A stretch of DNA of 64,000 bases from Edolisoma coerulescens (Eukaryota; Chordata; Aves; Passeriformes; Campephagidae): the NCBI GenBank assembly GCA_013397115.1, contig VWZW01004136.1, positions 124,001 to 188,000 on the forward strand, in the 5' to 3' direction. Under the pieces are notes generated by a model that saw only the letters and a list, made by a program, of their open reading frames with translations, was not told the DNA's origin and did not search any database. How positions within the stretch are numbered: position 1 is the stretch's first letter; every line of letters starts with the position of its first letter. Shown here in pieces: positions 1 to 12,192 of the stretch. A program made the position numbers and the translations under genes.

Positions 1-1483
1 CAAATTTTCAAGCCAAAAAGGATTTTCTGGTGTTTAAAAAAACAAAACCAAAGCAGAACACCTGTACAAAGCTAACTTACAATGTCTGGAAAGTACAAAA
101 ACAAAATCTCTTTAAACTTTTATACCAGCTGACCCCTTGATTCTAACAAAAAGCCATCTGAAGGCCCATTTTCAGATATTTGAGAAAGAAACCCTAATTA
201 AAGAGTTCCTACAAGGTGTTTTAGTTCATACAGGGTTGAGCTTACAAGCTTTAGTGCTTTCTGACTCATGCTGTTTTCTAATGGAGGGCCCAATTTGGTC
301 CTACTTTTCACACTGGCCTGTCAGAACAGTTGTTCTCTTATTAAGACTTTTTTTTTTCCCTCTGCTATTTACTTTCTGGAATAATGGCATTATTGTTGGA
401 AAAAAATATTCAAGAAGTGTATGTTGATAAGGATCTATTCCTAAGTATTTGTTATAACGCAAGGTCATATCTGAGTAAAGTGGGCAGAAATGTAAAGCTC
501 TATCCACAGTGGTTTGATAGTGCTTGAATGTAGTAGCAAGTTTCACGTTCCCTTTCAAGTTATGAATTTTGTATAATCTTAGTATTTGAGATGTGTGCTT
601 GCATACAAGGATGGCTATAAAAGTCCTAAGGCTCTAATTGTGCCCCTCAACTGTTACAATTCTTTCTTGTTTTTTGTAAATGAATCAAAGATTTATCCGG
701 CTGAAAGATTTAGCTATTCAGGGCCTTTCCCTGAGCAGTAGGGGAGATGAGTATTGCTTATGTGGATGTCCAGTACAAAGGTGGATGACAATACCACAAA
801 GGAAGAACTAGATGAACTTGAGAACTGCAATAATGGCAATAAAATTGTAATTCAGTTATATAAAATGCAAATTCATGCCCTTTGAAAGCAACAATAGGGA
901 TTTCTGCACTAAGTGTGAAGCTCATCAGCTGGAAATGGCTGAGGGAAGAAAGGACTTTGTGTACTCTTTCACAGGATCAGGCATTAATGAGACAGACATA
1001 AGAAAGATAAATGTGATCCTTCAGGATGCATTAAAATGTGTGGGTTTTCTCCTCAAGGGAGGAAAGGAAATGTTAATGTTGTTGGGCAAAGTAATGTAGT
1101 GGCACCCCTCAGAAAAGCTGACTGCAATTCTGGTTATCAAGAATTGTTTAAGAAGACAATTTCAAATGGGAAGAGAGAAAGAAAAAGTCTAGTAACGTGA
1201 ATGTGTGGCTTGCCATGAAAAAGAAGGAATAAAAGGTGCAACTGTTAGACCGCTGATGCACTTGTAGAAAGTGACTGCTTTTTCAGCTTTTTTTTTGCTC
1301 TGCTGGGAAGAGAAAAACTACTTAAATTCAGAACAAATATGTGTTCTGGTAAAGGATAAATGTTTTGCTGAAAAGTAACTTCAGAGGTTCTCCAGCAGCT
1401 TTCCTGTAACTGCAGTGAGGGCTCTACAGACTCTGATAGGTTTTAAAAGTACTGCTGGATCAGTTTGTGAGTAAAATAAGGTG
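1..1483. other. Noncoding tract, nothing recognised
   Basis: AT-rich unique sequence up to the solo LTR. The only open frames are short, such as 74 codons at 875-1099 on the plus strand. None has a recognisable domain or convincing splice sites. I see no repeat family, RNA gene or CpG-rich promoter here. It is most likely intergenic or intronic. Confidence 0.6.
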
Positions 1484-1489
1484 AGGTGG
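1484..1489. repeat. Target-site duplication, left copy
   Basis: AGGTGG lies directly before the TG start of the LTR and matches 2116-2121 exactly. Both copies are intact, which argues for a fairly recent insertion or slow local decay. Confidence 0.85.
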
Positions 1490-1842
1490 TGTGGTGACCC
1501 AGCCCGCCTTTTCCTTTAATAAAGATGTTAATTGGGTGGATTTTCCTGCCAGGGACAGTGGCTCGGAGGATGAGCCAGATGCTGTCACCCTGGGCGGGGT
1601 TGAAGGCGGTGCTGGGGTCTGACTGCACCCCCGAGTCTCCTTGTGTGTGGGAGCCTCCTCCCCCGAGTTTCCACCCCATTTCAGTATATGGAGTTGTGTT
1701 CTGGAATGTTCTTCGGTTCTGTTACCCTCGTTGGTTTGTTTGTATTTGTCCCTCCCTAAGCCTTTTGCCAGTGGTCCCCTGTCATGTCCCGTCATTCCCC
1801 TATTGGTTTATTCCCTTGTTTCTCCCCTTTTTCTGTGTCCCA

Positions 1843-1848
1843 TTTAAG
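1843..1848 (+). promoter_or_regulatory. Possible TATA-like box of the LTR
   Basis: TTTAAG sits about 46 bases before the polyadenylation signal and about 40 bases after an ATTGG (reverse CCAAT) box. The order suits the U3/R boundary of an LTR, but the match to a TATA box is weak and nothing shows that it is active. Confidence 0.35.
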
Positions 1849-1893
1849 CCTGTGTAACGGTCATTTGGGGCTCTTTGCGGCATTCCCTGGGGA

Positions 1894-1899
1894 AATAAA
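1894..1899 (+). terminator. LTR polyadenylation signal
   Basis: AATAAA within the LTR, followed about 15-25 bases later by CA-rich sequence suited to cleavage. This is the expected R-region signal of a retroviral LTR. Confidence 0.65.
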
Positions 1900-2072
1900 C
1901 CTGGACTGCTGCTGCCACAAAGCACCCTTCCCTCATCCATTGCCTCCACGGGTTGCTACGCTTACAACGGCTGCTGCCAGCTCCTCTGTGAGCCTCACAG
2001 CAGAGCGCTCCAGCGGTAGCTTGTCAGAGGCTGCAGCCCACCAGCCTGTGGGAACTCCTCAACAAGTCGCTT

Positions 2073-2103
2073 GCTTGGCCGCCGGGCGGTAGAGTGGCCA
2101 AGC
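2073..2103. repeat. Inverted repeat near the 3' end of the LTR
   Basis: GCTTGGCC (2073-2080) and GGCCAAGC (2096-2103) are perfect reverse complements separated by 15 GC-rich bases. They could form a stem-loop in the U5 part of the transcript, just inside the LTR end. This is seen directly; no function is shown. Confidence 0.6.
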
Positions 2104-2115
2104 GACCTTGCGACA

Positions 2116-2121
2116 AGGTGG
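2116..2121. repeat. Target-site duplication, right copy
   Basis: AGGTGG lies directly after the CA end of the LTR and is identical to 1484-1489. Confidence 0.85.
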
Positions 2122-5100
2122 CTGTAGTTATGAAGACATGGTGCTACTAGAGCCGTGGGATGCTTCAGCAGTATTGGGTGTTTGGCAAGTCCCAGTGTCC
2201 TCAAGGTTGATAACTCCATGGAGAAAAGGACCTGATTGTCCCCACACCCTTGTTCTCCTGCAGCTGGGCACCTCAGCACAGCAGAGGCATCCTGAGAGCC
2301 ACCAGTCACTGAAAAAAGCAATCCCATTCCTGTTCTCCAGTTGTTCTACTTGAGACTGCCTCAAAAATCCCCATTCAAGGTGTTGATGTGGAAGACAGGT
2401 AATGCCATGAGACATTCTCTTCATGGGTCGTTCACACATAGGAATCCTCTCAGAATGGAGAGAGCTGTTGGCCATGCAGAGGGTGCTGTTACAGCATGTA
2501 GGGAAGGGACAGACAGACCCAAGCCATTAGGCCAAAACAGTGTTTCAGCATAAAAGATGCTGTCAGTTGCACTGTACAAGGTTGTTACGAGAAAAGTGAG
2601 CTGTAGTACCTCTGCCTCCTTCCACTCACAACCTTCCACCCCCACCGCTTTCCCCATTCACACATTTTTCTTCTAATAGTCGTAACTGAAGCTCAAAAGA
2701 TAGAGCTCAAATCTGTTAATGCTGGCCCAGGAGAGGAACATGGTTTATCCCATGCTCCTGCCATTAGAGTGTGTTTGTGGCTATGACACTCACAGCAGGT
2801 GGCTGCAGTGAATCTGACTGGAGCATTCTTTGCAAAGATTAATTTTTAACCAATTCTGATTCTTTTTAAGTATTGCAGAGTGATGTTTTCGATATTTTAC
2901 CTATTACGTTAAATTTAGGTTGTTTATCTGCAGCTGTGATCACACCAAGTGAGGTATTAGATTAGATTTTATGGATTCTGATACACAGTGTTTACTGGTT
3001 GAGCAAAAGTGCCACTAACGTAACTTGCAAGAGCAGCAATAAGGAAATCTTTCAAAACATTGCCGTATATTAGGAAATGTGTGCCAGGTTCTGAGCAAGA
3101 GTTAGAATAAATGCAAGCTGTGGAGCTGACCGTAAAAGGCACTGAATTCCTCCTGAGAGACAATCATTTAGCAATTCTCAGGAGAATATTGGTAACTTAT
3201 GAGAGTGTAGTTAGAGACAAGGAGAGAAATAGAAACATCATTTGGTGGTCAATGATAATGGTGTTTATTCATAATTTCAGGAAAATCTAGAAATGAGCAA
3301 AGTAGGAAAACAGAAGAACAAGCAGGCTAAATGGAAGGAATTAATCCAGTAACTATTTATTGAGCTATGAGCGTGACAAATTAAGGGCTTGGAAAAGCTC
3401 AAATTAGTTTGGCTCCAGGGTAGTGTTACACAATTGTTTAGGTTTAATTTAAAAACTATTCTCAAATACTATATTTTTTTTTAATATTATCGCTTGGAAA
3501 ATCCTTTTTATCCTGAGGGTGTTTAGTTGTATAATAAATATGTATACTCAATCTATATAATGACAGAAAACTGTATTTAGAACATATGTGTATAAATTAT
3601 GTAATAACAAGAGATTTGCATCCATATAGGCACAGTTGTACATGCTGGTGTCTGCTTCAGACCTGAGGGTGCTGACAGAAATCTCCCTCAGGCTGCTGCC
3701 CTGTCCCAGGCTGCCCTTGCTCCAGCAGCACACAGGTACTGCTTTCTTGCCAAGCCTCCCTATTTCCCCTGTTGTGGGATCCATAGCAAAGTGTCTCTAG
3801 CTAACACAGGGTCCTGATGCCTTCTCCACAGCTCTCAGCTACATTCTAGCAAGACCTCCTGTTGCAAACCTGAAACAGGAGTGATGGAAAGTGTTGAGGA
3901 GCTCGGATGTGGATCTGCAGACAGTTTTTGCATGAGGAGGAGACTGGGGCCACTGTGAGCAGTGCTGTGGCAAAGGGCCACTCTTTCCTGTGCTCTCACC
4001 TCTGTTCCCTGGAAAGCAGTGGCTCAGGAAGAGTTAAAAACAGAGGTCTGTGGTACCCATGTACACATCTGAGTCACTTCAAATGGAGCCCTTTAGGAGA
4101 CAAGTTATGAACTGGGACCAAGCACTAGATGGAGACATGCACACAGAGACAACACAGCTCTAGTATAATTCTTCCAAACTGCTCCAGTGGAACATATATA
4201 ATGTTTTACTGGTCACAGCAAAGAGCCAAACTAAAATCCACAAAATTATAGGCCTAAATGCACTAGTTCTTTCCTACTGAATGACAAAGTACCAGAACTT
4301 ACAGTGATATGTTTATTGTGCAGTACTGGAGTAGGTGCAGTGATAAGTACTGTCAAATTTATTGGCCTTTTATTAAGTCAAATATAAGAGAAAGCCTAAG
4401 GCAGATAACTAATGCAGTGTTGTTTTGGTAAATTTTCCTTTTCATTACAGAAGTGCTGGGGGTGGGTGTGTTTTTTTCAGAGGCACAAACGTGGTCAGGG
4501 TTATTTACAATCCAATTAACAGCATGGTGTAATGCAGAGGTTTAACCACAGCTGGCAGCTAAGCACCACACAGCTGCTCCCTCTTCCCCTTCATCAGGAA
4601 GGGGAAGAGAGTCTGAAGGGTTGAAGTGAGAATCCTGGGTTGAGATAAAGATGGTTTAATGGGTAAAGGAAAGGTCTTGCACGCAAGCAAAGCAAAACAG
4701 AATTCATGTAGATGTTTTTATTTATGACTGCACTCACGTACTCTAGCTGGAAGTCATCCCTCCAATACCCTGGCTCCTTCATACCAAGTATTTTTGAGCA
4801 CTACATTGGATGAGGTGGAAGTTCTGTGAAATGCGTCTTCTTGCATTGAGTGATGCAGATTTATCCTGTCTACTGGTCAGAATAATTTCCTGTTTTTCTC
4901 CCTGCCTTTGACAGAACTCAGTTTTGTGGAAACCGTCATCTTCTCTTTTAAATGATTTTGTTTCAAGATAAATAATTCAGTATAGCAGTCATCTTTACCT
5001 AGAAAATAAGTTGCTATTGAAATCAGAGTGACACTGGTTCACCCACTGCCTCAAACATCCCAAAATGGATACTATTTGAAGTGAGAAAGGTTATAATGTC

Positions 5101-6524
5101 TGTGGTTGCTTTTTAAGATGTAAATATGGGTGGCTACACAGGAAGGCAAATGGGAAGATACAGCTGCCTACCCTAAAGGAGAAATTAGGGGAAAGCAAAA
5201 GAAATTTCTTATATGTATCCATCATCTGCAAAAAAAAATTGCAGTAAAAAATATGAAGATTACTAAGGGAGAGTGATTTCTCTGAATATATTGATTAGGG
5301 AGCTTGGAAAGGATAGTGGAAAGAGGGAAATAAAAATCCTGAATTACCTTTAAAAAGAGTAAACTGATTAGTTAAAGGCTCTGAGATGAAAACTGAGAAT
5401 TGAAATTGAGGTACTAATCTAACATCTAACTTGGTGCCTCATTTTAATAAAATAATAGAATTACAAAGACTGCAAATTCTGATAGCAGGCATGTCTATCT
5501 CCTAGCAATGAGTATATTTTGCCATGGAGTCACCTGGTTAAGAGTGCTGACATACCCTTCTTTCTCCCCCACTCCCAGAACTCTGTAATTTTGTAGTGAA
5601 AGAATGACTTATTCTTCTGTGATTCCCCTTTTGTGAATGTTTCCAAACTGGAGGCCTTCCTGGTGAAAGGCCCTGCTAATTTTTGACGAGCAGCTTTTGT
5701 GTGTGCCTGCCCACCTTTCTCCTTATGAAGATTTTGTCATCACTGAAGTTACTTCTCACGTAAGTTTTCTTTCTGTCACTGTGATTAATTTGCTTTACTA
5801 ATCCTGGATTTCCCTGTTTTGAATAACTATCACTCTCTGCTTATTTGAGGGAGGTGCATCTCTCTTGAGGGGATAATATCTTTTTTTTTAAGAGGTGTTT
5901 CTTACATTTCAGTTAGTTTACTTTTTCTATTGTTTGCAGTGCATCTTTATATGGCTTCTTCTATAGCATATTGAAAATTGTTATAATTTATACAAAAACA
6001 TATTATGAATTCAAAGGCAGGTGCACAGTTTATGCAAAGTAATTACATAATTTCTTTGAAATGTGACACCTGAACAAGGTATTATGAATGAGATTGACAT
6101 GGGTAGACGGAGTTTGAAGGAGTTCATTGTGTTTTGGAGTGAAGCTGCTTATGTGTTTCATTATGGGAAACAATGAAATTACTTATAAAACTAGGATTTC
6201 TGGTCTTAGCAACTGCAGTAAAAAATATCTCTCTTTCTATGCTGTGCCATGGGGGGGACCCGTGAATCTAAACCCACTTGCAAGTGAGATTGTGTTCATG
6301 CATCCTCCTCTCCAGCTGCACAGAAAATCCTCATTCACAACTCGTGCTAGCATGGATCTCTGCTTTCTAGGAAATACTTCAACCATTGCCCCAAAGTATC
6401 AGGGAGCTTAACAAGGAAAACCAAGGGTGGAGTAAGGTTGATAGTGCTGGTATATTGATTTGCCCATGAAGCTTACTGCTGCCCAGGCTTACTGTGCCCT
6501 GTTGTAAGAGCGGGAAACAGGGGC
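2122..6524. other. Noncoding tract, little recognised
   Basis: Mostly AT-rich unique sequence. Open frames stay below about 115 codons (the longest is 2128-2475 on the minus strand) and match no family I know. A modestly GC-richer stretch at 3650-3790 has no repeat signature I can name. A phrase at 3349-3395 (ATTTATTGAGC followed by weak similarity) faintly recalls the MIR SINE, but it is too decayed to call. There are no RNA genes or promoters that I can support. Confidence 0.55.
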
Positions 6525-6570
6525 AATAAACCTAATGGCAAAGAAATGCAGTGCAAAAAAAAAAAAAAAA
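6525..6570 (+). other. AATAAA plus poly(A) tract, possible retrocopy 3' end
   Basis: A canonical AATAAA (6525-6530) is followed 24 bases later by 16 uninterrupted A residues (6555-6570). This spacing is what a reverse-transcribed, polyadenylated mRNA leaves behind. Upstream, 6127-6411 holds a 94-codon open frame that I cannot assign to any protein. No flanking target duplication was found by eye. Processed retrocopies are rare in birds because CR1 does not prime on poly(A). A chance A run after a common hexamer is therefore an equally good explanation. Confidence 0.3.
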
Positions 6571-9099
6571 CCAAATTAACAACAAACCATCCCTGCAGAT
6601 CCTACTAATAATGAACAACCCTTGAAAAATCCCAAGTTTTGGCTCGCTAGTGTCATAAGTGGGGCTTCTGGTTCAGCCCCGTTCCACCTGCTTCAAGAAT
6701 AAAAACTTGGGGAATTCTTTCCCATCGGGACAGTGCGATAAGATACTGCCATCTACAGGTGACACATCTCCTCTTGAACTTGTACTATGTGCAAAAATGT
6801 CTTTGGAATTGCTGCTGATTATAACACCAATATTCCAGACTCTTTCTTCTGAATTCGAAGTATACTTGTTAGAGAGTCCATGGGGAGCACATGTATCTGC
6901 AGGGTATATAGTAAAATTCCTGTTCTGCTTGCGCGGTGTCTGGATACGGGCTTTGTGACAGGCTCTTAGAATTTAAGCTCATATCAGAAATATTTAGGCA
7001 TGTGAAAATCTTTGTGCCCTGAAAAAAATCCTTCTGAATTCTGGAGCGCTGGTCACCAGCAGAAAAGGTATTTGTGTGTTTGGTGTCTGTTCATTGAGAC
7101 CTGAGGTTGGTACAGAGTTCTCTGATCATGACTTCCATCCCTTGCCCCCCTCTCCATGTTAAGCTCTTATGACAAAAACACAGTGTTATGATATTTTATT
7201 TGACTACTAAGCTTTGAATATGACCAACGTGTTTTAATAATAGCTTAAAAGTAACCATCATAGTGATGCTTCCATGATTTTCATCAATTCATTGGATGAG
7301 CGAAAAATCAGGATGCTAGAAGAGCAGTACTGCTGAAGTTAGCATTAGCCTAAAGATTTTTAAATAGTTTTAGTATTATCATTTCTATGGCTTTTCAAAT
7401 GTCGTCGGTTCTAAGGCACTGGTTTGCTCAAAGGATTTGAGGAGAGATTTGAAGCCATTAACTCTATATCAGACTTTGTTTCAGGCTTAATTGATTGTTA
7501 AGGGATATTACAGAATAGTCATGCTCGAGGAAGTAATGTGCTAGAAATAATCCTCCCTGAAGAATTGTATGGTTTGATGTATACTGCTGAAGCAGGAAAT
7601 TGTGACCTTTTATTACAAAGATAAAAAGCCTGAAAAATAAGTTTAACTTGTATAGTTTTATTTTGGAAATGGAGTCAAGTATCAGCACAAACTGTTTGTG
7701 GCCTTGTATCTCAAGTGTGGAACAACTTGTTGATGTGGTGGTGTTACATAAATCAGAGGAGGAGGACTGTAAACTATGGGAGTAGTGGAAGGGGTGAGAT
7801 ATTTGAGGGACTTGGTGTCCCAGTTCAAGAAAGCATTTGAATTCTTACCACCAAGTAGGTCCTTAGTCTGACTTTATCAAAATGTGTTTCTGAACTGCAG
7901 CATGCATGGAAAATACCTTTCCCTTTGTATGTAGAGCTACTAGAGCAGTATGCAGATCACTGTAAGCATATGGCAAAGAATGTCTTACTGAATTATACCA
8001 TCTTGCCTTTCATGACACTGCATGTCACAGAAATGTCACCATTAAAAATAATAAAAAAGTTTAAACAGTTCTTACCTCTGATTTTCACGTATCTTTATCT
8101 TCAAAGCTGTGCTAGCTTGTGCTTTTGAATACAGTTTTTCAAGGGAAGGTAGCTAAAATCTGCAGGTAAAAACATCTTAAGATTCAAAGAATCCATAGTA
8201 TATTTGGATGTTGCACACTTCTAGAATTTCGTTACTTGGAACCTATCTTGAAAATAATTGGTTGTGTTTAGGGGTATCAAATACCTGCTTCTAGCCTTGG
8301 TTGCTCATGATATTTTGAAACACTTGCTTCTCAAAGGAGGCCGCCCCACCTGATAAATGCTATGAAATTGCACAGTTGAAAACAAGGATGGAGGGGGTGT
8401 TTTTCTTTTCAGTTATTTTTAAATAAGTTGTATCTTTGGGGGCTGAGCAGGGACAGTGTGTTGGAGAAAGGAGCAGCAAAATTAGAATGCTGATCTTTCC
8501 AGTCTTCTCTCTGGCTCCTCACTCAGTTTTGTCCCCTAACTACACTTGTAGCTGTGGACATTTTTTCTTCCCTTTAAAAATGCTCATCTTTATTTTCATT
8601 TTCCACTATACCTAGCCATCTCTTCTCTCTCTCTCAACCAGGGAAAGAGAGGATTTCAGGCTTTCTATGTCTTTTCTTTCTGAATAGCTCAGGAGTTCCT
8701 GGAAAAGTTATCAGGGGTTTTCTTGACCAGGCACCTTGAACAGAAACGAGGCTGTGTTTTGCCTGATTAGATATTTTTGTTTCATCCCCCGTTGCTTGGA
8801 TTTTGGACCTTGCTACACACAGGGCTGTAGAAAGAAGCTCTTTGTGATTTCAGCATCCTTCATGCCCAGTGGAAATACAGAATCATGTAAGCAGTTATGG
8901 TTTGCATTTAGCCAGCAAGTCACCTTCTGGCTTTTTTATTCTTTTCCAGATTTATTAAATGATCAGAATTAATTGCTGTGACAAGTTCAATGCTTGTCAT
9001 CAGAGTTTGAAGGTGGCCATGTCCTGACACTGTGAGCTCTGCTGAAGCACACTTGTCCCCAAGCAGCAAGGGGAATGTGCCTGACAAGGGGCACCAATG
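6571..9099. other. Noncoding tract, nothing recognised
   Basis: AT-rich unique sequence. The 99-codon frame at 6659-6958 on the plus strand shows no motif or recognisable domain. A short pyrimidine run lies near 8620-8640. No repeat family or gene is visible. Confidence 0.55.
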
Positions 9100-9330
9100 C
9101 CAGCCCATGGCAAGGGAGGGACAGGGAAGGGTGAGGCCCTATGGAGGTACAGAAAAGAGGGGCAGAGCTGTTTATGGTGGTAGGAGAGGCCAGAAGGAGA
9201 AGAAAGGTAACCTGGTGTGTTGGTAAGTAGAGAAGGCAGAGAGAGTCTGGAAAGGTAGAGATGGGAGCTGAAGAAATGAGGATTTGAGGAGGGGGTACAA
9301 GGAGGGGTAGACGTGTCTGAGGGAGTAGGT
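9100..9330 (+). repeat. Purine-rich (G/A) low-complexity tract
   Basis: About 230 bases in which the plus strand is strongly purine-biased, with repeated GGGA, GAGG and AGAAGG words, unlike the pyrimidine-balanced flanks. It overlaps a 64-codon open frame (9032-9226) whose composition only reflects the purine bias. Such tracts can adopt triplex structures; that is known of the class and not shown here. Confidence 0.55.
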
Positions 9331-12153
9331 GATGTCTACTGGGAAGAGTTCCCAGTAAAATGGATTACTGAGTGCTGATCCAGCGTGTTACACATGCTCT
9401 TATCTTCAAACCTATGAAGTCAATGCACTTAGAGTAAGTGCATTTTACGTATCTTATTGAATCAGGCATAGTGTGCAACTCCATGTTTAATTTAGCCCTT
9501 ACATACATTTAACTCTTCAATGAGATTTCTGTGATCTTTATCCTTTAAAAGGTTTGCAGGAACCTGCATGTTTTTGAATGAGAGAAAATTCATCCAAACT
9601 TCTCTGGTAGCACAAACGTATGGCATGCTTGTTTGTAGAGTTGTGCATTTAGTTTTGGTTATTTGACTTAGAATACAACAATTGAGTGATTAAGCTTTCT
9701 CCAGAATACGTGCTCTGTTTTGCTTTGTGCTGATGCAGGGTCTGGTCCAAAGCCTGCTGAAGCTAGAGGAAAGTCTCATTACTTTCACAGCGTTTAATCA
9801 GACCTCTAAGGCACCCAGAGGCCCAAATGAAAAACGAGAGCTTTTGAATACGTTCAGCCAGGGAGGCACATTATGCAGAGTTAGCACAGGAGCGTCATAA
9901 AACGTCAAGAACCTCCTTTTTGCCTTTTTTTTCCTTTTTTTTGCAAATCAGAGCTGTTTTTATTGCAACTACAGGTTTGTAAAAATGGAATTGTTCTTTC
10001 CACTCTTAAAGGGAGAGGTTAAGATTTTCTGAGGTTAAGATCACTATGCTAATTATTCCTTTTGTTATTTCCATTTATAAAGTTCTGCACCATTTTATTT
10101 CCACTGCTAGTGTTGTCTCCAGGGTCATTTTCAGGAGCTTATTCAGTCTACAGATGTGTTATTGATATGCATATGAACCAGCCCTCTTCTCACAATCTGT
10201 TATGCTAGAAGGACAGAATTGGATTCAGTTGAGTTTCTTCCCCAAAATAACACAAATTTTCAGGTTGATTTCTGTGGGTTATCAGAGTTTTGTGATCTGA
10301 GGTTAATAACAACTTTGATTAAAGGTGGTTTAGGAAAGAAACAACCCTTTCATTCAAACTCTTTTGAGGTTTTGCAGGCTCATTGACCCTCATATATTTT
10401 CATTTATTTGCATAGACATCAAAAATTGGAGCTAAGTCTATTTCCCTTCACCCTATTATTTTATAATAGACTCAACCCACATAAAGCAGCTTTTTCAGAA
10501 GCCTGGCATTACTCATGTTTCTTTCCTGGTGATGATTACTGGATTGTTAGTGGTGAGCATGACCTGTGTGCTCGGAGTGCCCCTCGGTGGGATGAGGGGT
10601 GCAGAAAGCAGCAGGAGCTCCAGGGGTGGGACTGGGCTCCATCCCCGCCTGCCCAGCTCGGGCATCAGCTGTGACTCATTTGCTCCCCACCGGCTGGAGC
10701 TGCTCCAGGAGCTGCAGTTTATATTCCTGAAGGTCTCGCTTTACCTCTATGGGCCAAGGTCTGCAGGTGACTGCTGTGGGAGTTTGGGGTTGTTTCAGCC
10801 ATTCTTAGCCAGTTATTTTGCTTATTTTCTGTAATTGCAGAATAATTTTGCAAGTGTATCAGACAAATGCAGAGAGTTTCAGTGTCTCGAGTGCTGCACT
10901 TGGAAGGGATAGATTCAGGCTTATTCCTTGACACCAGTCAGATTGTGCAGGGTTTTGTTACAGGCATCTTTGAGGGAAGGTTTGTCTTTGTCATATTCAG
11001 AAAATGCCTCTCTGAAGTCGATTACTGACAGTTTTTGTTTGATTCCTGGTTTCTCTGTTTTTCTCTTCTGTTGTAAACATTTCAGTATTTCCTGTCAAAA
11101 TAGCAATTTACTTTGAGACAGACTGTGTTCTCACAGAGATTTCCATCCTAGAGAGCTGGTGGCTGCTCTGTGCTGACTGTTCAGTATTACCCAGTAACAG
11201 AACTAACCTTTGTTGTAGAGTCAGAATACATGTATTTGTAAACCAGCTACAACAGGTAGCCCTGATAGACTCTCCCTAATAAGATTTCATCATGTTTCTC
11301 TGAGCAGCTGAAATAAATTGCTTTAAAAAAAGTGCCATACCACATTAAATGGGGTTATGTGCAGTTATCCTCTGTCATGTGAAATAATGCGCAGCCTCAC
11401 AAAATGCAAGCTGGAAAGCCACCCCCAGGCATTTGAACTTCTTTTTTTTTCCCTTTCCTTCCTAGCCTTGGAAATAGCAATTTAAACAGAATCCATAGCC
11501 ATGTAGAAGAGTAGTCTGGTGCAGTTTCATTCCCTCTTTAAGCCTGATCCTGCAGTCTTTATTAATATCAGAAAAGTATGCTAACTTGGAAGAAGTTTAG
11601 CCAACTTTTTATAAGTTGGTTTTCCTGAAAATACCTTAATGTTTCGTGGCTTATAAAAGATTTTGTGTAGATTTTGAATAGAAACTTTGGTGGCATCCTT
11701 TAATAAATATCAGGAGTGAATTGCTGAATGAATGTTATCAATAAGGGTATTTTATGGGCACACAAAATTAGAATAATAAGTCTCAGTTTAGTATGGTCTG
11801 TTATGTATCATTTTGTAGCTGTCTCATCAAATTGTCAACACTGTGTTCAAGAGCAGATTAAAAGGAGATTTTTTTTAATCTGAGAGAAATTGAAGTAGAA
11901 AAAAGTGCATGTAGCTGAATCTCTGTGTCCCGGACCTGTGGAACCACAGAAAAATATTCCAGAATGAAGGGTCTACTATTTGTTTGTTTCTTTTCTTTTT
12001 TTTTTTTCTGTCATCTCCAAAAGGGCAGGTTTTGGACCTACTGATTTGACAACTGCTTTTGAAGCAAAAGCATTCAAGTTTAAATTTTTGCTCCAAAGAG
12101 TAAGACATTGCTAGTTTTGCAGACTGCCATCCTGTAATATTTTAAAGATAATT
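9331..12153. other. Noncoding tract with one GC-richer stretch
   Basis: AT-rich unique sequence except for a GC-richer block at about 10550-10720. Two overlapping plus-strand frames (10408-10674 and 10529-10834, 88 and 101 codons) cross that block. Neither has a recognisable domain or a clear splice site pair. T runs occur at 9927-9952 and 11996-12007. No gene is called. Confidence 0.5.
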
Positions 12154-12192
12154 AAAAAAAAAAAAAAAGCTGATATGAGAGCTTTTTTTTTT
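12154..12192. repeat. A-tract/T-tract hairpin
   Basis: An A15 run followed by GCT (ending at 12171) is the exact reverse complement of AGC plus a T10 run (12180-12192). An 8-base loop separates the arms. The paired arms are 12159-12171 and 12180-12192, 13 perfect base pairs. Seen directly; it could be chance between two homopolymers or a cruciform-prone site. Confidence 0.6.

Larger units (their letters stand above)
1490..2115 (+). mobile_element. Solo LTR of an endogenous retrovirus (ERVK-like by duplication length)
   Basis: The element starts with TGTGGTGACC and ends with CTTGCGACA, so it has the TG...CA ends of a retroviral LTR. It is bounded on both sides by the same hexamer, AGGTGG (1484-1489 and 2116-2121), which is the target-site duplication made at integration. 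Six-base duplications are usual for class II (beta/ERVK-type) retroviruses. The inside is ordered like an LTR: a CCAAT-type box on the minus strand (ATTGG, 1802-1806), a weak TATA-like TTTAAG (1843-1848), a polyadenylation signal AATAAA (1894-1899), then a GC-rich U5. No gag, pol or env sequence adjoins it, so it is a solo LTR left by recombination between the two LTRs of a provirus. Its GC content is clearly above the flanks. The open frames inside it (about 60-110 codons, both strands) are incidental. The family name is inferred; the boundaries are seen directly. Confidence 0.85.

Noticed and set aside
1525..2092. Open frames inside the LTR
   Set aside because: They fall within a noncoding LTR and are not part of gag, pol or env.
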